Made by a program: the position numbers and the translations under genes | Shown here: positions 26,694 through 35,104 of the stretch, piece after piece | Position numbering within the stretch: position 1 is the stretch's first letter | Layout: the number at the start of each line of letters is the position of its first letter | Source: UBA6772 sp965183875 | GTDB taxonomy: Bacteria > Bacteroidota > Bacteroidia > Flavobacteriales > UBA7430 | Length of the DNA stretch: 44,851 nucleotides | NCBI GenBank assembly: GCA_965183875.1 | Contig: CBCYMK010000034.1 | Coordinates: forward strand, 1-44,851 | Direction: 5' to 3' | Notes under the pieces: model-generated | Database searches by the model: none | What the model was told of the DNA's origin: nothing | The model's input: the letters and a program-made list of their open reading frames with translations, nothing else

Positions 26694-27400
26694 TGAAACA
26701 AACACCTAACTATACTAAGGGGGTAGTACTATTTTTAATATTAGTACTACCCTCTCTTTTGTACCTATACCTTACTTCTGGTAAACACAACTTTGTTTAC
26801 TTACCTATTATAGCAACTGAGTCGCAAAATTACATACCTCTATTAGACGAAAATAGACAAGGAGATCCACAACACCACTTTATAAGTGACTTCCCTTTAT
26901 CTGACTCGCTAACATTTAGAGACTTAGATAATAAAATAAAACTGGTGTTTTTTTCTGCTTCAGACGACAGCTTAACGAGCCAATTAATAGCTTATATGTT
27001 TCAAACTGAAGTATGGGCACATCTAGGGAACTACGAAGACATCTACTTTTTAAACTTCACCGTTCAAGACTCTACTTCGAGTTTCAATAAATCTATATTC
27101 GAGAAGAACACAATTCCGAAAGCGCAGTGGGTAAATATTCCACTCAGTAAAGACTCTATAAATAGCCTATTAGATAATAATATATTTGTGGGTGAAATAG
27201 GGACTAAAGTAGCTCCTTTAGGAGAAGTGAATATTGGAGAAACTATTATCTGCGATAGAGAAGGTAGAATTAGAACGGGTTATAACAATAACGATAAGAT
27301 GATGCTTAGCTATAACAGCTTAAGTAAGTTCGAAATAAAGCTACTTAGAGACGATCTAAAGGTTTTATTAGCAGAGTATCAAAGAGAATTGAAAAGATAA
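26693..27400 (+). CDS. Membrane-anchored SCO-like protein lacking the copper-binding cysteines
   Basis: This 235-residue protein has one N-terminal transmembrane helix (about residues 9-27) and a thioredoxin-like periplasmic domain. It keeps the general layout of the SCO protein that follows (IKLVFFSASDD strand, a GRIRTGYNN stretch near the C-terminus, matching GRVRSGYDK in the neighbour), but has no CxxxC pair: the corresponding stretch is FFSASDDSL. It therefore probably cannot bind copper like SCO and may be a scaffold partner. It overlaps subunit IV by one base and lies one base before the SCO gene, within the same operon. Confidence 0.75.
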   Translation: MKQTPNYTKGVVLFLILVLPSLLYLYLTSGKHNFVYLPIIATESQNYIPLLDENRQGDPQHHFISDFPLSDSLTFRDLDNKIKLVFFSASDDSLTSQLIAYMFQTEVWAHLGNYEDIYFLNFTVQDSTSSFNKSIFEKNTIPKAQWVNIPLSKDSINSLLDNNIFVGEIGTKVAPLGEVNIGETIICDREGRIRTGYNNNDKMMLSYNSLSKFEIKLLRDDLKVLLAEYQRELKR

Positions 27401-27401
27401 A

Positions 27402-28046
27402 ATGACTAGACTTTTAGCCGTCCTATTTTGCGTTGCAGGTATATACTCTTGCAGTACTAAGAAAAACCAAAACCTCGCTTTTGTAGGTCCTCAGCAGATC
27501 GTAAAAGGAGATACTATTTTTCATAAAGTACCCGAATTTACATTAGTAAATCAAAATAAGGACAGCATCTCAAATTCTGATTTGGCCGGTAAAGTTTATG
27601 TTGCAGATTTCTTCTTTACCACCTGCCCATCTATCTGCCCTATTATGACAAATAATTTGGTTAAGGTACAGAGAGCACTTAAAGGAGAGGATAATTTTGC
27701 TTTGGTTTCGCACACCGTAAACCCGGAATTCGACCGAGAAGGAATCTTACAAGAATATGCCGCTAAAATGCATGCAGATACAAGTAACTGGGACTTTCTT
27801 ACTGGAACCAAGGAGGCTATTTACAACACAGCCTTTCATGGTTATTTTGCCAATGCAGGTGAAGATGAATTGGCACCTGGAGGATTCTTACATTCAGAAT
27901 ATTTCATCTTAGTAGATGCACAGGGAAGAGTTCGTTCTGGCTACGATAAACAAGGAAATGTTAAGGGTGTTTACGATGGTACCAACGATCAGGACGTGCT
28001 TCAGTTGATACAGGACATCAAGAAACTATTAAAAGAGAAAAACTAA
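27402..28046 (+). CDS. SCO1/SenC copper chaperone lipoprotein
   Basis: This 214-residue periplasmic protein delivers copper to the CuA site of cytochrome oxidase. The N-terminus is a lipoprotein signal with Cys at about residue 17 (GIYSCSTKK). The copper-binding CxxxC is in FFTTCPSICPIM, and the conserved His is in FLHSEYFILVD. The thioredoxin-like fold ends with GRVRSGYDKQGNVKGVYDG. It sits between an SCO-like protein without the cysteines and a DUF420 protein, the standard flavobacterial oxidase-assembly order. Confidence 0.93.
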   Translation: MTRLLAVLFCVAGIYSCSTKKNQNLAFVGPQQIVKGDTIFHKVPEFTLVNQNKDSISNSDLAGKVYVADFFFTTCPSICPIMTNNLVKVQRALKGEDNFALVSHTVNPEFDREGILQEYAAKMHADTSNWDFLTGTKEAIYNTAFHGYFANAGEDELAPGGFLHSEYFILVDAQGRVRSGYDKQGNVKGVYDGTNDQDVLQLIQDIKKLLKEKN

Positions 28047-28047
28047 G

Positions 28048-28572
28048 ATGGATAACAAAAAGGTTACACGTTTAATATATATCGTTTCAACAGCAGTACT
28101 TGCACTAGTAGTAGTACTCTACAATTTACCACAAGCAGAATATATCCCCGAATTTGTAAAGTATTTACCAAAGTTACATGCGAGTATTAACGCTACCTGT
28201 TTTGTATTACTCTTAATTTCTTTAAGAGCTATTAAACAAAACAAGGTTGACCTGCACAAAAAACTAAACCTAACCGCTTTCACACTATCGGCTCTGTTTA
28301 TATTATCGTATGTAACCTATCACTCTTTTGGGATTGAAACTAAATTTCCGGCTGACAACCCATTAAGACCACTATACTTTTTCATTTTAGTAAGTCATAT
28401 AATCCTTGCTACCCTGGTATTACCACTAATATTACTTTCATTCTACAAAGCAATTATAGGGGATATTCCAGCACATAAAAAAATAACTAAGTGGAGCATG
28501 CCAATATGGATATACGTAACCTTTACAGGGGTAGTTGTTTACTTAATGATCTCTCCCTATTACAATATCTAA
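28048..28572 (+). CDS. DUF420 membrane protein
   Basis: This 174-residue protein has four to five transmembrane helices. LPKLHASINATCFVLL, KKLNLTAFTLSALFILSYVTYHS and HIILATLVLPLIL are typical of DUF420/YozB-like proteins, which accompany SCO and ctaB genes and are implicated in oxidase assembly. The helices carry several His residues (H in LHASIN, TYHSFG, SHIILA) that could bind metal or heme. Its stop overlaps the next ATG (TAATG). Confidence 0.88.
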   Translation: MDNKKVTRLIYIVSTAVLALVVVLYNLPQAEYIPEFVKYLPKLHASINATCFVLLLISLRAIKQNKVDLHKKLNLTAFTLSALFILSYVTYHSFGIETKFPADNPLRPLYFFILVSHIILATLVLPLILLSFYKAIIGDIPAHKKITKWSMPIWIYVTFTGVVVYLMISPYYNI

Positions 28573-28814
28573 TGCAAAAAAAAATACTCTTAGTAATTTT
28601 ATCCTTTTGCGCTACTGCAAATGAACTTTTTGCTCAAGGCTGCTCAATGTGTAAAGCTGTAGCAGAAACGAGTGTCGCTGGAGGGAACACTCAAGGCTCT
28701 GGACTCAACGCGGGTATACTTTATATAATGGTATTCCCTTATATACTCATTGGCTTAGGGTTTTATTTCTGGTACAGACATAAAAAGGCTTTAGAAAAAG
28801 AACAAGAGTCTTAA
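28572..28814 (+). CDS. Small membrane protein with a CxxC motif
   Basis: This 80-residue protein uses the ATG at 28572, which overlaps the DUF420 stop; a longer frame from 28491 is unlikely because it lies inside DUF420. A signal peptide (MQKKILLVILSFCATANELFAQ) is followed at once by GCSMCKA, then a linker and one transmembrane helix (about 48-68) with a charged tail. The periplasmic CxxC could take part in copper or thiol transfer for the oxidase; that is inferred from context only. It is the last gene of the oxidase cluster. Confidence 0.8.
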   Translation: MQKKILLVILSFCATANELFAQGCSMCKAVAETSVAGGNTQGSGLNAGILYIMVFPYILIGLGFYFWYRHKKALEKEQES

Positions 28815-28846
28815 GTCAACAACCTATAAGCATAACTCAATATTAG

Positions 28847-28854
28847 TATATTTG
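28847..28854 (+). promoter_or_regulatory. Predicted -7 element of the TolC/HlyD pair
   Basis: TATATTTG is a full TAnnTTTG match 25 bases before the ATG at 28880, giving a leader of about 20 bases. It indicates that the export pair has its own promoter apart from the oxidase operon. Confidence 0.6.
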
Positions 28855-28879
28855 TAGGGATTAAATTAATTATAACTCT

Positions 28880-30187
28880 ATGAAATTATTAAGTATTCTA
28901 ACTTTTATAGGATTCTTTACATCAGTCCAAGCTCAACAAGTATGGTCATTGGACGACTGTATTGATTATGCTCTAAAAAACAATCTTTCTCTACAGCAAG
29001 CAGCGCTAAATATCGACATTAAAGAAAGTCAGTATTTACAATCTAAATTACAGTTTTTACCCTCTATAAATGCCAGTAACTCATTTAACCAGAGTAAAGG
29101 ATTGGTAGAAAACCCGCTAACCAATATCAGATCTACCACAGAAACTTCAATATTAAATTTATCATACTCTACAAACCTTACTTTATTCTCTGGTTTTAAA
29201 AATTTAAATCAATTAAAGAAAGCTGCTACAGAGGTTTTAAGAAGCACATATGATTTAGAGACTTCAAAAAATAATTTAATCAGTACTATTGCACTCAGTT
29301 ATTTACAAATACTATTTAACGAAGAACTTTATACTACCTCAGAAAAACAGCTAGAACTCACCTATACACAAGAAAAACGTATTAAAACCTTAGTAGAAGC
29401 TGGGGCTGTTGCACGTGGAGAGCTTTTAAATATTCAAGCTCAAATAGCACTCGAAGAGCAACAACTGGTTCAAGCAGAAAACCAACTCGTTTTATCAAAG
29501 CTTCAGCTTACACAGTTATTAGATTTAGAAACATATCAGAATTTTAATTTAAAAAAATTTAATCTCCTGATTAGTGAGTTTCAGCTTAAAGAAAATATTG
29601 ATTACGACTTTGCTATAGCACTAAAAAATCAAAGCACTATAAAATCTGCAGATTTACAGATCGAGAGTGCTAAGTACGATTTAAAAATTGCGCAATCGGG
29701 TCAACTACCTAGTTTAAGTTGGTCTACAGGAAACAATTCATTTTATAATGGGAATGCTGAAGACATGCTGAGGGAGCAATTGAGTAACAACCAGCAAACA
29801 TCTCATGTATTGAGTTTGAGTATTCCAATTTTCAACCGTTGGACTACACAAACGGCTATTAAACAGAGTAAAATACAAATCGAAAATAGTATTTTAAGTA
29901 ATCAGGTAGCTAAAAACCAACTCCGTAAAGATATGGAGCAAGCCTATACAGATCAAATTGCTGCTTTTAAAAAATACCAAGCTGCCCAAAAGTCAGTTTT
30001 GGCAAACAAAGAATCTTTCTCCTACATTAATACGCGCTATATGCTAGGAATGGTGAATAGTTATGAATTTAACGAAGCCAAAAATAAACTGATTAAATCG
30101 GAGTCGGATGAATTACAAGCAAAATATGACTTCGTATTTAAAGTTAAATTATATGAATTCTACACCACTTTAAAGTTTGAATTATGA
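28880..30187 (+). CDS. TolC-family outer-membrane efflux protein
   Basis: This 435-residue protein has a signal peptide (MKLLSILTFIGFFTSVQAQ) followed by two homologous halves of long amphipathic helices with TolC/OEP features: WSLDDCIDYALKNNLSL at the start, FNQSKG…FSGFKNLNQLKKA, and LSIPIFNRWTTQTAIKQSKIQIENS in the second half. It forms the outer-membrane channel of a tripartite export system. Its stop overlaps the adaptor start by 4 bases (ATGA), so the two are translationally coupled. Confidence 0.93.
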   Translation: MKLLSILTFIGFFTSVQAQQVWSLDDCIDYALKNNLSLQQAALNIDIKESQYLQSKLQFLPSINASNSFNQSKGLVENPLTNIRSTTETSILNLSYSTNLTLFSGFKNLNQLKKAATEVLRSTYDLETSKNNLISTIALSYLQILFNEELYTTSEKQLELTYTQEKRIKTLVEAGAVARGELLNIQAQIALEEQQLVQAENQLVLSKLQLTQLLDLETYQNFNLKKFNLLISEFQLKENIDYDFAIALKNQSTIKSADLQIESAKYDLKIAQSGQLPSLSWSTGNNSFYNGNAEDMLREQLSNNQQTSHVLSLSIPIFNRWTTQTAIKQSKIQIENSILSNQVAKNQLRKDMEQAYTDQIAAFKKYQAAQKSVLANKESFSYINTRYMLGMVNSYEFNEAKNKLIKSESDELQAKYDFVFKVKLYEFYTTLKFEL

Positions 30188-31437
30188 AAAATAAAACAAT
30201 AGCAATTGTAGGTATAGCCTTTACTCTTTTAGCTTTAGGTATAGCCAAGAAAAAGGGAGTAATCGGCAGCAATGACTTTCTAACTGTTGAAACAGAAGAC
30301 GTATTCATTGGAACTATAATAGAGAAGGTTCCTGCAAATGGAAAAATTCAACCCGAAAAGGAAGTGAAAATCTCACCTGATGTATCCGGAGAGATTACAG
30401 ACCTACCTATTAAAGAAGGAGAATGGGTTGAGAAAGGGGATTTACTCTTGCGTATAAACCCTGAAATCTATGCTGCTAATCTAGATCGTATGCTCGCGAG
30501 TTTAAACAATATGCAATCTAATTTAGCACAACAAAAAGCTCAATTAAAAAACACAGAACTCAATCATTTTAGAAATAACAACCTATTTAAACAAGGTGCA
30601 ATTTCGTCTCTAGAATACGAAAACAGCCAGAATGCCTACGAGCTTGCACAACTGGCTGTAGAAGCTAGTGAGTTTAGTGTAGAAAGTTCTAAAGCTTCTT
30701 TAAAAGAAGCCCAAAATAATTTTAATCGAACCTCAATCTACGCCCCTATATCGGGTACTATATCTAGACTGAATGTAGAGCAAGGAGAACGGGTTGTGGG
30801 TACTGCACAAATGACTGGTACTGAATTATTGCGCATAGCAGACCTAAACCATATGGAGGTTGTTGTAGACGTAAGTGAAAATGATATTTTAAGAGTTAAA
30901 CTGGGTGATAAAGCAGATATTGTTGTGGATGCCTATATGAAAGATGAATTTGAAGGTGTGGTCACAGAGATTGCAAACTCGGCAAACCTAAACGGAACTT
31001 CTGCTGATCAGGTAACAAACTTTGAGGTAAAGATTAGAATATTAAAAGATTCTTATGCAGAATTAACTAAGCTACACAAACATCCATTTAGACCTGGTAT
31101 GACTGCTTCTGTGGCTATTAAAACTCAAATTAAAGAAGCTATAAAACTCGTTTCTATACAGTCTGTTACAACAAGAAAAGACAGTAGCTCGGTAATTTTA
31201 AATTCTCGTGATAAATATTCCGAAAAATCTAAATCTAAAGAAGCATTCGAGTGTGTATTTGTCTATTCTGAAGGACATGTAAAACTAGTAGAAGTAGAAA
31301 CTGGAATTCAAGACGACCAAAATATAGAAATTACGCTAGGACTTGAAGAAGGAGAACATATTGTAAATGCTCCTTATAGTGCGGTATCTAAAAAACTACG
31401 AAATAAAATGAAAGTCCTCTTGTCTGAGAGTAACTAG
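30184..31437 (+). CDS. HlyD/MacA-type periplasmic adaptor subunit
   Basis: This 417-residue membrane-fusion protein has an N-terminal anchor helix (about 5-22), a split lipoyl/barrel-sandwich domain (PEKEVKISPDVSGEITDLPIK… and YAPISGTISRLNVEQGERVVG), a coiled-coil hairpin between them (about 95-180), and a beta-barrel plus proximal domain (HPFRPGMTASVAI). It bridges the TolC-like channel to an inner-membrane pump. In related genomes MacB-type ABC genes often follow, but here the next gene is convergent and no pump is encoded nearby. Confidence 0.92.
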   Translation: MKNKTIAIVGIAFTLLALGIAKKKGVIGSNDFLTVETEDVFIGTIIEKVPANGKIQPEKEVKISPDVSGEITDLPIKEGEWVEKGDLLLRINPEIYAANLDRMLASLNNMQSNLAQQKAQLKNTELNHFRNNNLFKQGAISSLEYENSQNAYELAQLAVEASEFSVESSKASLKEAQNNFNRTSIYAPISGTISRLNVEQGERVVGTAQMTGTELLRIADLNHMEVVVDVSENDILRVKLGDKADIVVDAYMKDEFEGVVTEIANSANLNGTSADQVTNFEVKIRILKDSYAELTKLHKHPFRPGMTASVAIKTQIKEAIKLVSIQSVTTRKDSSSVILNSRDKYSEKSKSKEAFECVFVYSEGHVKLVEVETGIQDDQNIEITLGLEEGEHIVNAPYSAVSKKLRNKMKVLLSESN

Positions 31438-31546
31438 TAGTTTTTGATGGAATAAGTAAAAAAGTGAAAGTTTAAAGCTGAAGACTGAGGAGACCATTTA
31501 TATTCTCCGTTTTGAAAAAACCAATCACATTAGCTCTCGGAAATCC

Positions 31547-31643
31547 CTATTATTAAAAGGTCAATAATAGCCTGGATAGGCTTACCTAAGCTAGGTAACT
31601 ATAAAGTAAATAGTATCTCAAGAGAAAATAAGTAGCTACTATT
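31547..31643. other. Structured convergent intergenic segment with three inverted repeats
   Basis: Within the 270 bases between convergent genes (31438-31707) there are three consecutive perfect inverted repeats: CTATTATT/AATAATAG (31547-31570), TTACCTA-AGC-TAGGTAA (31582-31598) and AATAGTA/TACTATT (31609-31643). No long T-tract follows directly. It could act as a bidirectional terminator or a structured RNA. The rest of the gap holds degenerate TTCAC/TTACC words at 31641-31686. Confidence 0.5.
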
Positions 31644-31707
31644 CACGTCCTACTTTTCACCTTTTACTGCTTACCATTTTACCGTTTTTCTATACTACGT
31701 ATCCCTT

Positions 31708-32385
31708 TTAAAACTGAAAACCAGAAATCTCTTCTGTTGTTTTAAGTTGATACCCTTGCCCAGGCACTAAATTACCAATTCCGTTAAAGTTGTATTCTGG
31801 ATAGTAAACATTTCCAAAATTATCTTTCACAATAATGATGAACTCCGATACACTTTCAAACGCTAATGATAGCGCAATAGGGCTATCGTTTACATAACCT
31901 ATCAAATTCCATCCAGCTATTAGGTCTATATAAATCTCTGGTGCACAAGTGGCAAGTTCTGTAGTTAACGAATCAACTGATTGAGTGAGGTTTTGCAGTT
32001 CATTACCTTGTATTTGATAGGCATTTTGCCAAGTCTGGTTACAGGAATCATCATCAATATTAGCCATAATATCGTATTCAAAATACAAAGGATTGGTACA
32101 ACCAGATACTATCATGTTAAGGCATAAAACTTCTTGAAAACCAGAGTTTGCTTCCACATTGTATTCCATATAATTGGAATCCATACAGCCAATAACAATA
32201 GCGATACAAGAGCCATCGTCTGTATTTGCTAGAGGGTTGTAATTATAGGCAGACTCGTCTATACAACCATAAACAGGATAATAACAAGAGCCATCATCGT
32301 CTATGGCTAATGGGTTATAGTTTACAGCAAGCTCATCCATACAACCAGACACTTCAAAAATGGGTTGTAATTTCATGGGGTTCAT
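31708..32385 (-). CDS. C-terminal part of a frameshift-broken modular surface protein
   Basis: This 225-codon frame begins inside a larger ancestral gene, not at a real start. It encodes four Cys-rich repeats (GCMDELAVNYN…DDDGSC, GCIDESAYNYN…DDGSC and two more diverged), a short coiled-coil-like linker, and a terminal GWNLIGY…GQGYQLKTTE module ending SGFQF. The same terminal module opens the LRR protein at 37206. Joined to the frame 32387-32515 and then to 32472-32747, it makes one continuous protein; one extra T in the TTTTT run at about 32354 separates this part from the middle part. No T9SS domain is present. Confidence 0.7.
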   Translation of the reverse strand: MNPMKLQPIFEVSGCMDELAVNYNPLAIDDDGSCYYPVYGCIDESAYNYNPLANTDDGSCIAIVIGCMDSNYMEYNVEANSGFQEVLCLNMIVSGCTNPLYFEYDIMANIDDDSCNQTWQNAYQIQGNELQNLTQSVDSLTTELATCAPEIYIDLIAGWNLIGYVNDSPIALSLAFESVSEFIIIVKDNFGNVYYPEYNFNGIGNLVPGQGYQLKTTEEISGFQF

Positions 32386-32471
32386 TAAGAGTTCCTAAAA
32401 CGGCATTACTCACAAAACTTATCGTTCCAGCATCAAAAACTTCATTATCCATATATACTTTAACCTGGTAG

Positions 32472-32747
32472 CTAGCTGAGGCAGCGTTCCCGTAAATGAG
32501 AACAAAAGCCAAATTTGGCGTTTATAGGAGGAAATGGCGTGTCGGTAGTAGAAACACCTACACATTCTTGGCCATCGAATACACCGATAAGAATTTCTTC
32601 AGAAGAGTAGTTTTCATTCTGGTTTATAACAACCGTTGTTAGCGTCATACTATGTTCGTAGGCACTAGGATTTACCGACCAATTTGGTTCTTGTGCAAAA
32701 GCAAAAGAAGTAAAAAAAAGAAAGGAAACCAAAAGTACTTTTGACAT
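32472..32747 (-). CDS. N-terminal part of a frameshift-broken modular surface protein
   Basis: The ATG at 32745-32747 starts a signal peptide (MSKVLLVSFLFFTSFAFAQ), followed by the module opening NPSAYEHSMTLTT. The frame then derails after PPINAK into an unrelated tail and stops at 32472. Skipping one A of the AAA at 32514-32516 restores NLAFVLIYGNAASASYQV…, the expected second half of the module, which runs in another frame to about 32354. Compare AFLTVYSN at the same place in the 1-649 gene. It lies 198 bases downstream of the TPR/HTH regulator on the same strand. It may be a pseudogene or reflect one-base sequence errors. Confidence 0.7.
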   Translation of the reverse strand: MSKVLLVSFLFFTSFAFAQEPNWSVNPSAYEHSMTLTTVVINQNENYSSEEILIGVFDGQECVGVSTTDTPFPPINAKFGFCSHLRERCLS

Positions 32748-32945
32748 GTAAAATCTATTTAATAGTTTGCTAAACATCATCTTAAAACCTTGACAATTAA
32801 TACAATTATTGACATTAAATTCCATCTCAAGATACTAATATTTTCTCATAAATAATATTCATTAGTGAGGGCTCTATTTTACAACTATAAGCATAAATTA
32901 TCGTTAGCTCTATTTATTATAGCTATGGAAGGGCAAACTCACCAA

Positions 32946-34790
32946 TTACTTGAACCCATTAAGCCACTCCCCTATACTCTCTTCTTTAGGTAGGTTTAAT
33001 TTCTTTTTTATCCTGTACCTAGAAGTATAGACACCTCTTTCAGAAATATTTAATAACTCTGCAATATCTCTAATAGAAATATTACTCTTTATAAGTACAC
33101 AAATTTTTATATCGTTTAGTGTAAGTTTAGGGTATTCACTTTTCAGTCTTTCTAAAAATTGGGGATTAGTTTCAGAAAAGAGTTTCATGAAAGTTCCCCA
33201 AGAATCAGATTGCTTTTCTGATACCTTCACCGATTTCAAAATAGAGTTTGCCTTAGGGCTATGTTTACTCATTTTTTCAATCTCATTAAGAAGGGATTTG
33301 TGTTCTTCTTTCTGATGCATAGACTGTAAACTTAAATGCTTACTCTGATGCATACTCATTTCTTTTTGTAGTCTTTCCCGATCGAGCTCAATATCCAACA
33401 AGGCTTTTTTCATTCTTGCAGTACGCAACCTAAACACCACCACAAGAAGTATAAGCACTAATAATCCAAAAATAATAACGGTCCATATAAAATGGCGAGT
33501 CTTATCTCTTTGTAAACTAAGCTGCTCATTTTCTAAAGAAACGATTCTCAACTCTTGTTGTTGGTTATTGTACTTTTTCTCCAGATCTAAAACTTTTAAT
33601 TCTGTTTCAGCTTTAAACAAAGAGTCTGAATGAATCTTATATTTCGCTATAAAAGATTGTGCAATCTTAAATTCCCCATTATAATAATAGGCTTTTTGTA
33701 AGAGCTCATAGGTATAGAGCAAACGCGTTCCTTTGTCTCTTATACGATCTAATAATAACAAAGCCTCAGCAGCATAGTCAATCGATTCACTCGGACTAAT
33801 TTGATGATGTAAATCGGCCAACTTTAGCAGGGCATTAATTTGTAGGTTATCGTTGGAATCTTCCTCAAATTCGTTTTTTGCTAATTCATAATTTTTTTCT
33901 GCCAACTCAGTACGCTCAGTATCAAAATACACATTTGCCAATCCTAAATAAGTCTCCCCATTTGGCAGCCCTTGCTCCTTTTGAATATTGGAACTTTTAA
34001 GATAATATTCTTCTGCAGTAGTATAATCGGAGAGCCCTAAATAATAGGATCCCATTGCTCTATAGACCTTAGCTCTGTAAATAGCAGAATTGAGCTGCTC
34101 AGCAATTTTTAGACTTTTCTGGATATAAATAAAACTATTGTCTAATTGATTTAACTCTAAAAAAATGAGTGCTATATTATTAGCTACAATAAATCGAGTG
34201 TCTAAATCATCTAAAGCTGAATTTAAAACTTCTTCTGCATCAATAAAATACTGTATAGCCTTTTCTAACTCTCCTATTTGTTGATAAATACCTCCTACAT
34301 TAACCAGCATACGAGAATAGTAATCCAAATGCTCTAACTCTTTATATACCTGTGCTGCTTCGTTAAAATGAAAAGCCGCAGAATCGAAGTCAGATTGGTA
34401 GTAATATACGTGTGCTATTGATTGATGGTAAGAACTCTGAGCAAAAACATTGTTTATTGCAATATTTACTATTTTTTGTTCTTCAATATGGTATTTAGCT
34501 TTTTCAAAATCAGTTTGTAAAATAGCAATATTCATATAAGCATCATGTGCCATCCCTTGCCCAGTATAGTAGTCCATCTGGTTAGCCACCGCAAAAACAG
34601 AATCAGCCATTGTCTTAGCCTCGTTTAAATCACGGTATAAATATTCCCAAAATAAGGTGTAATAGATTTCAATTTTATTGGTATCGGTACCCGCATTGAT
34701 TTGATTTTTCAAGCTATCAATATTGCCTTGAGCATTAGTGAATTGGGTACTTATAAATAGGCAAACAAAAAGGATGCATATCGACTTCAT
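32946..34790 (-). CDS. TPR-containing membrane-anchored LuxR/GerE-type regulator
   Basis: This 614-residue protein has a signal peptide (about 1-20), a TPR array (about 60-400, for example YRAMGSYYLGLSDYTTAEEYYLKSS), a transmembrane helix (about 430-453, TVIIFGLLVLILLVVVFRL), a coiled coil (about 455-515) and a C-terminal GerE-like HTH (about 555-614, IKICVLIKSNISIRDIAELLNISERGVYTSRYRIKKKL). This layout places TPRs outside the inner membrane and the HTH inside, a common Bacteroidetes signalling design. It is a paralogue of the shorter 13140-13943 protein, and like it lies directly upstream of a gene carrying the NPSAYEYSM module. TATATTTA, a near -7 match, lies shortly upstream on the minus strand. 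Confidence 0.88.
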   Translation of the reverse strand: MKSICILFVCLFISTQFTNAQGNIDSLKNQINAGTDTNKIEIYYTLFWEYLYRDLNEAKTMADSVFAVANQMDYYTGQGMAHDAYMNIAILQTDFEKAKYHIEEQKIVNIAINNVFAQSSYHQSIAHVYYYQSDFDSAAFHFNEAAQVYKELEHLDYYSRMLVNVGGIYQQIGELEKAIQYFIDAEEVLNSALDDLDTRFIVANNIALIFLELNQLDNSFIYIQKSLKIAEQLNSAIYRAKVYRAMGSYYLGLSDYTTAEEYYLKSSNIQKEQGLPNGETYLGLANVYFDTERTELAEKNYELAKNEFEEDSNDNLQINALLKLADLHHQISPSESIDYAAEALLLLDRIRDKGTRLLYTYELLQKAYYYNGEFKIAQSFIAKYKIHSDSLFKAETELKVLDLEKKYNNQQQELRIVSLENEQLSLQRDKTRHFIWTVIIFGLLVLILLVVVFRLRTARMKKALLDIELDRERLQKEMSMHQSKHLSLQSMHQKEEHKSLLNEIEKMSKHSPKANSILKSVKVSEKQSDSWGTFMKLFSETNPQFLERLKSEYPKLTLNDIKICVLIKSNISIRDIAELLNISERGVYTSRYRIKKKLNLPKEESIGEWLNGFK

Positions 34791-35104
34791 ATAGACAGGA
34801 ATTTAGAAGCTAAATATAATTATTATTATTCACGATTTATTAGATGCCTACTACTAATTAAAAAATTACAAGTAAATCTCTGATTCAAAAAAGGTAACAA
34901 CCTACGCTAAAGAAGGAGAAGAAAGAACAGATTTGAAAATATAAAAAGTTTAAAGCACTTCGACAAAGAGTGTAAATTGATTTAAAATGGTGAAATGGCT
35001 AATCTGTAAATCGGCCCTATTACGATTACTGTAAGGAGAGGTAGTATTATTGAGCTTGTCGAAATGTTTTTTGTAATTTCATCGCCCAAACAGAAAAAGA
35101 AGAA
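34791..35104. other. Intergenic region with long-spaced TTCGACAA/TTGTCGAA inverted repeat
   Basis: No gene is supported in these 314 bases. TTCGACAA at 34959-34966 and TTGTCGAA at 35056-35063 are perfect 8-base inverted arms 89 bases apart, matching the ‘CTTCGACAAGCTCA’ type word I recall as dispersed in flavobacterial genomes. The region separates the divergent TPR regulator and OsmC genes and holds both promoters. Confidence 0.55.
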
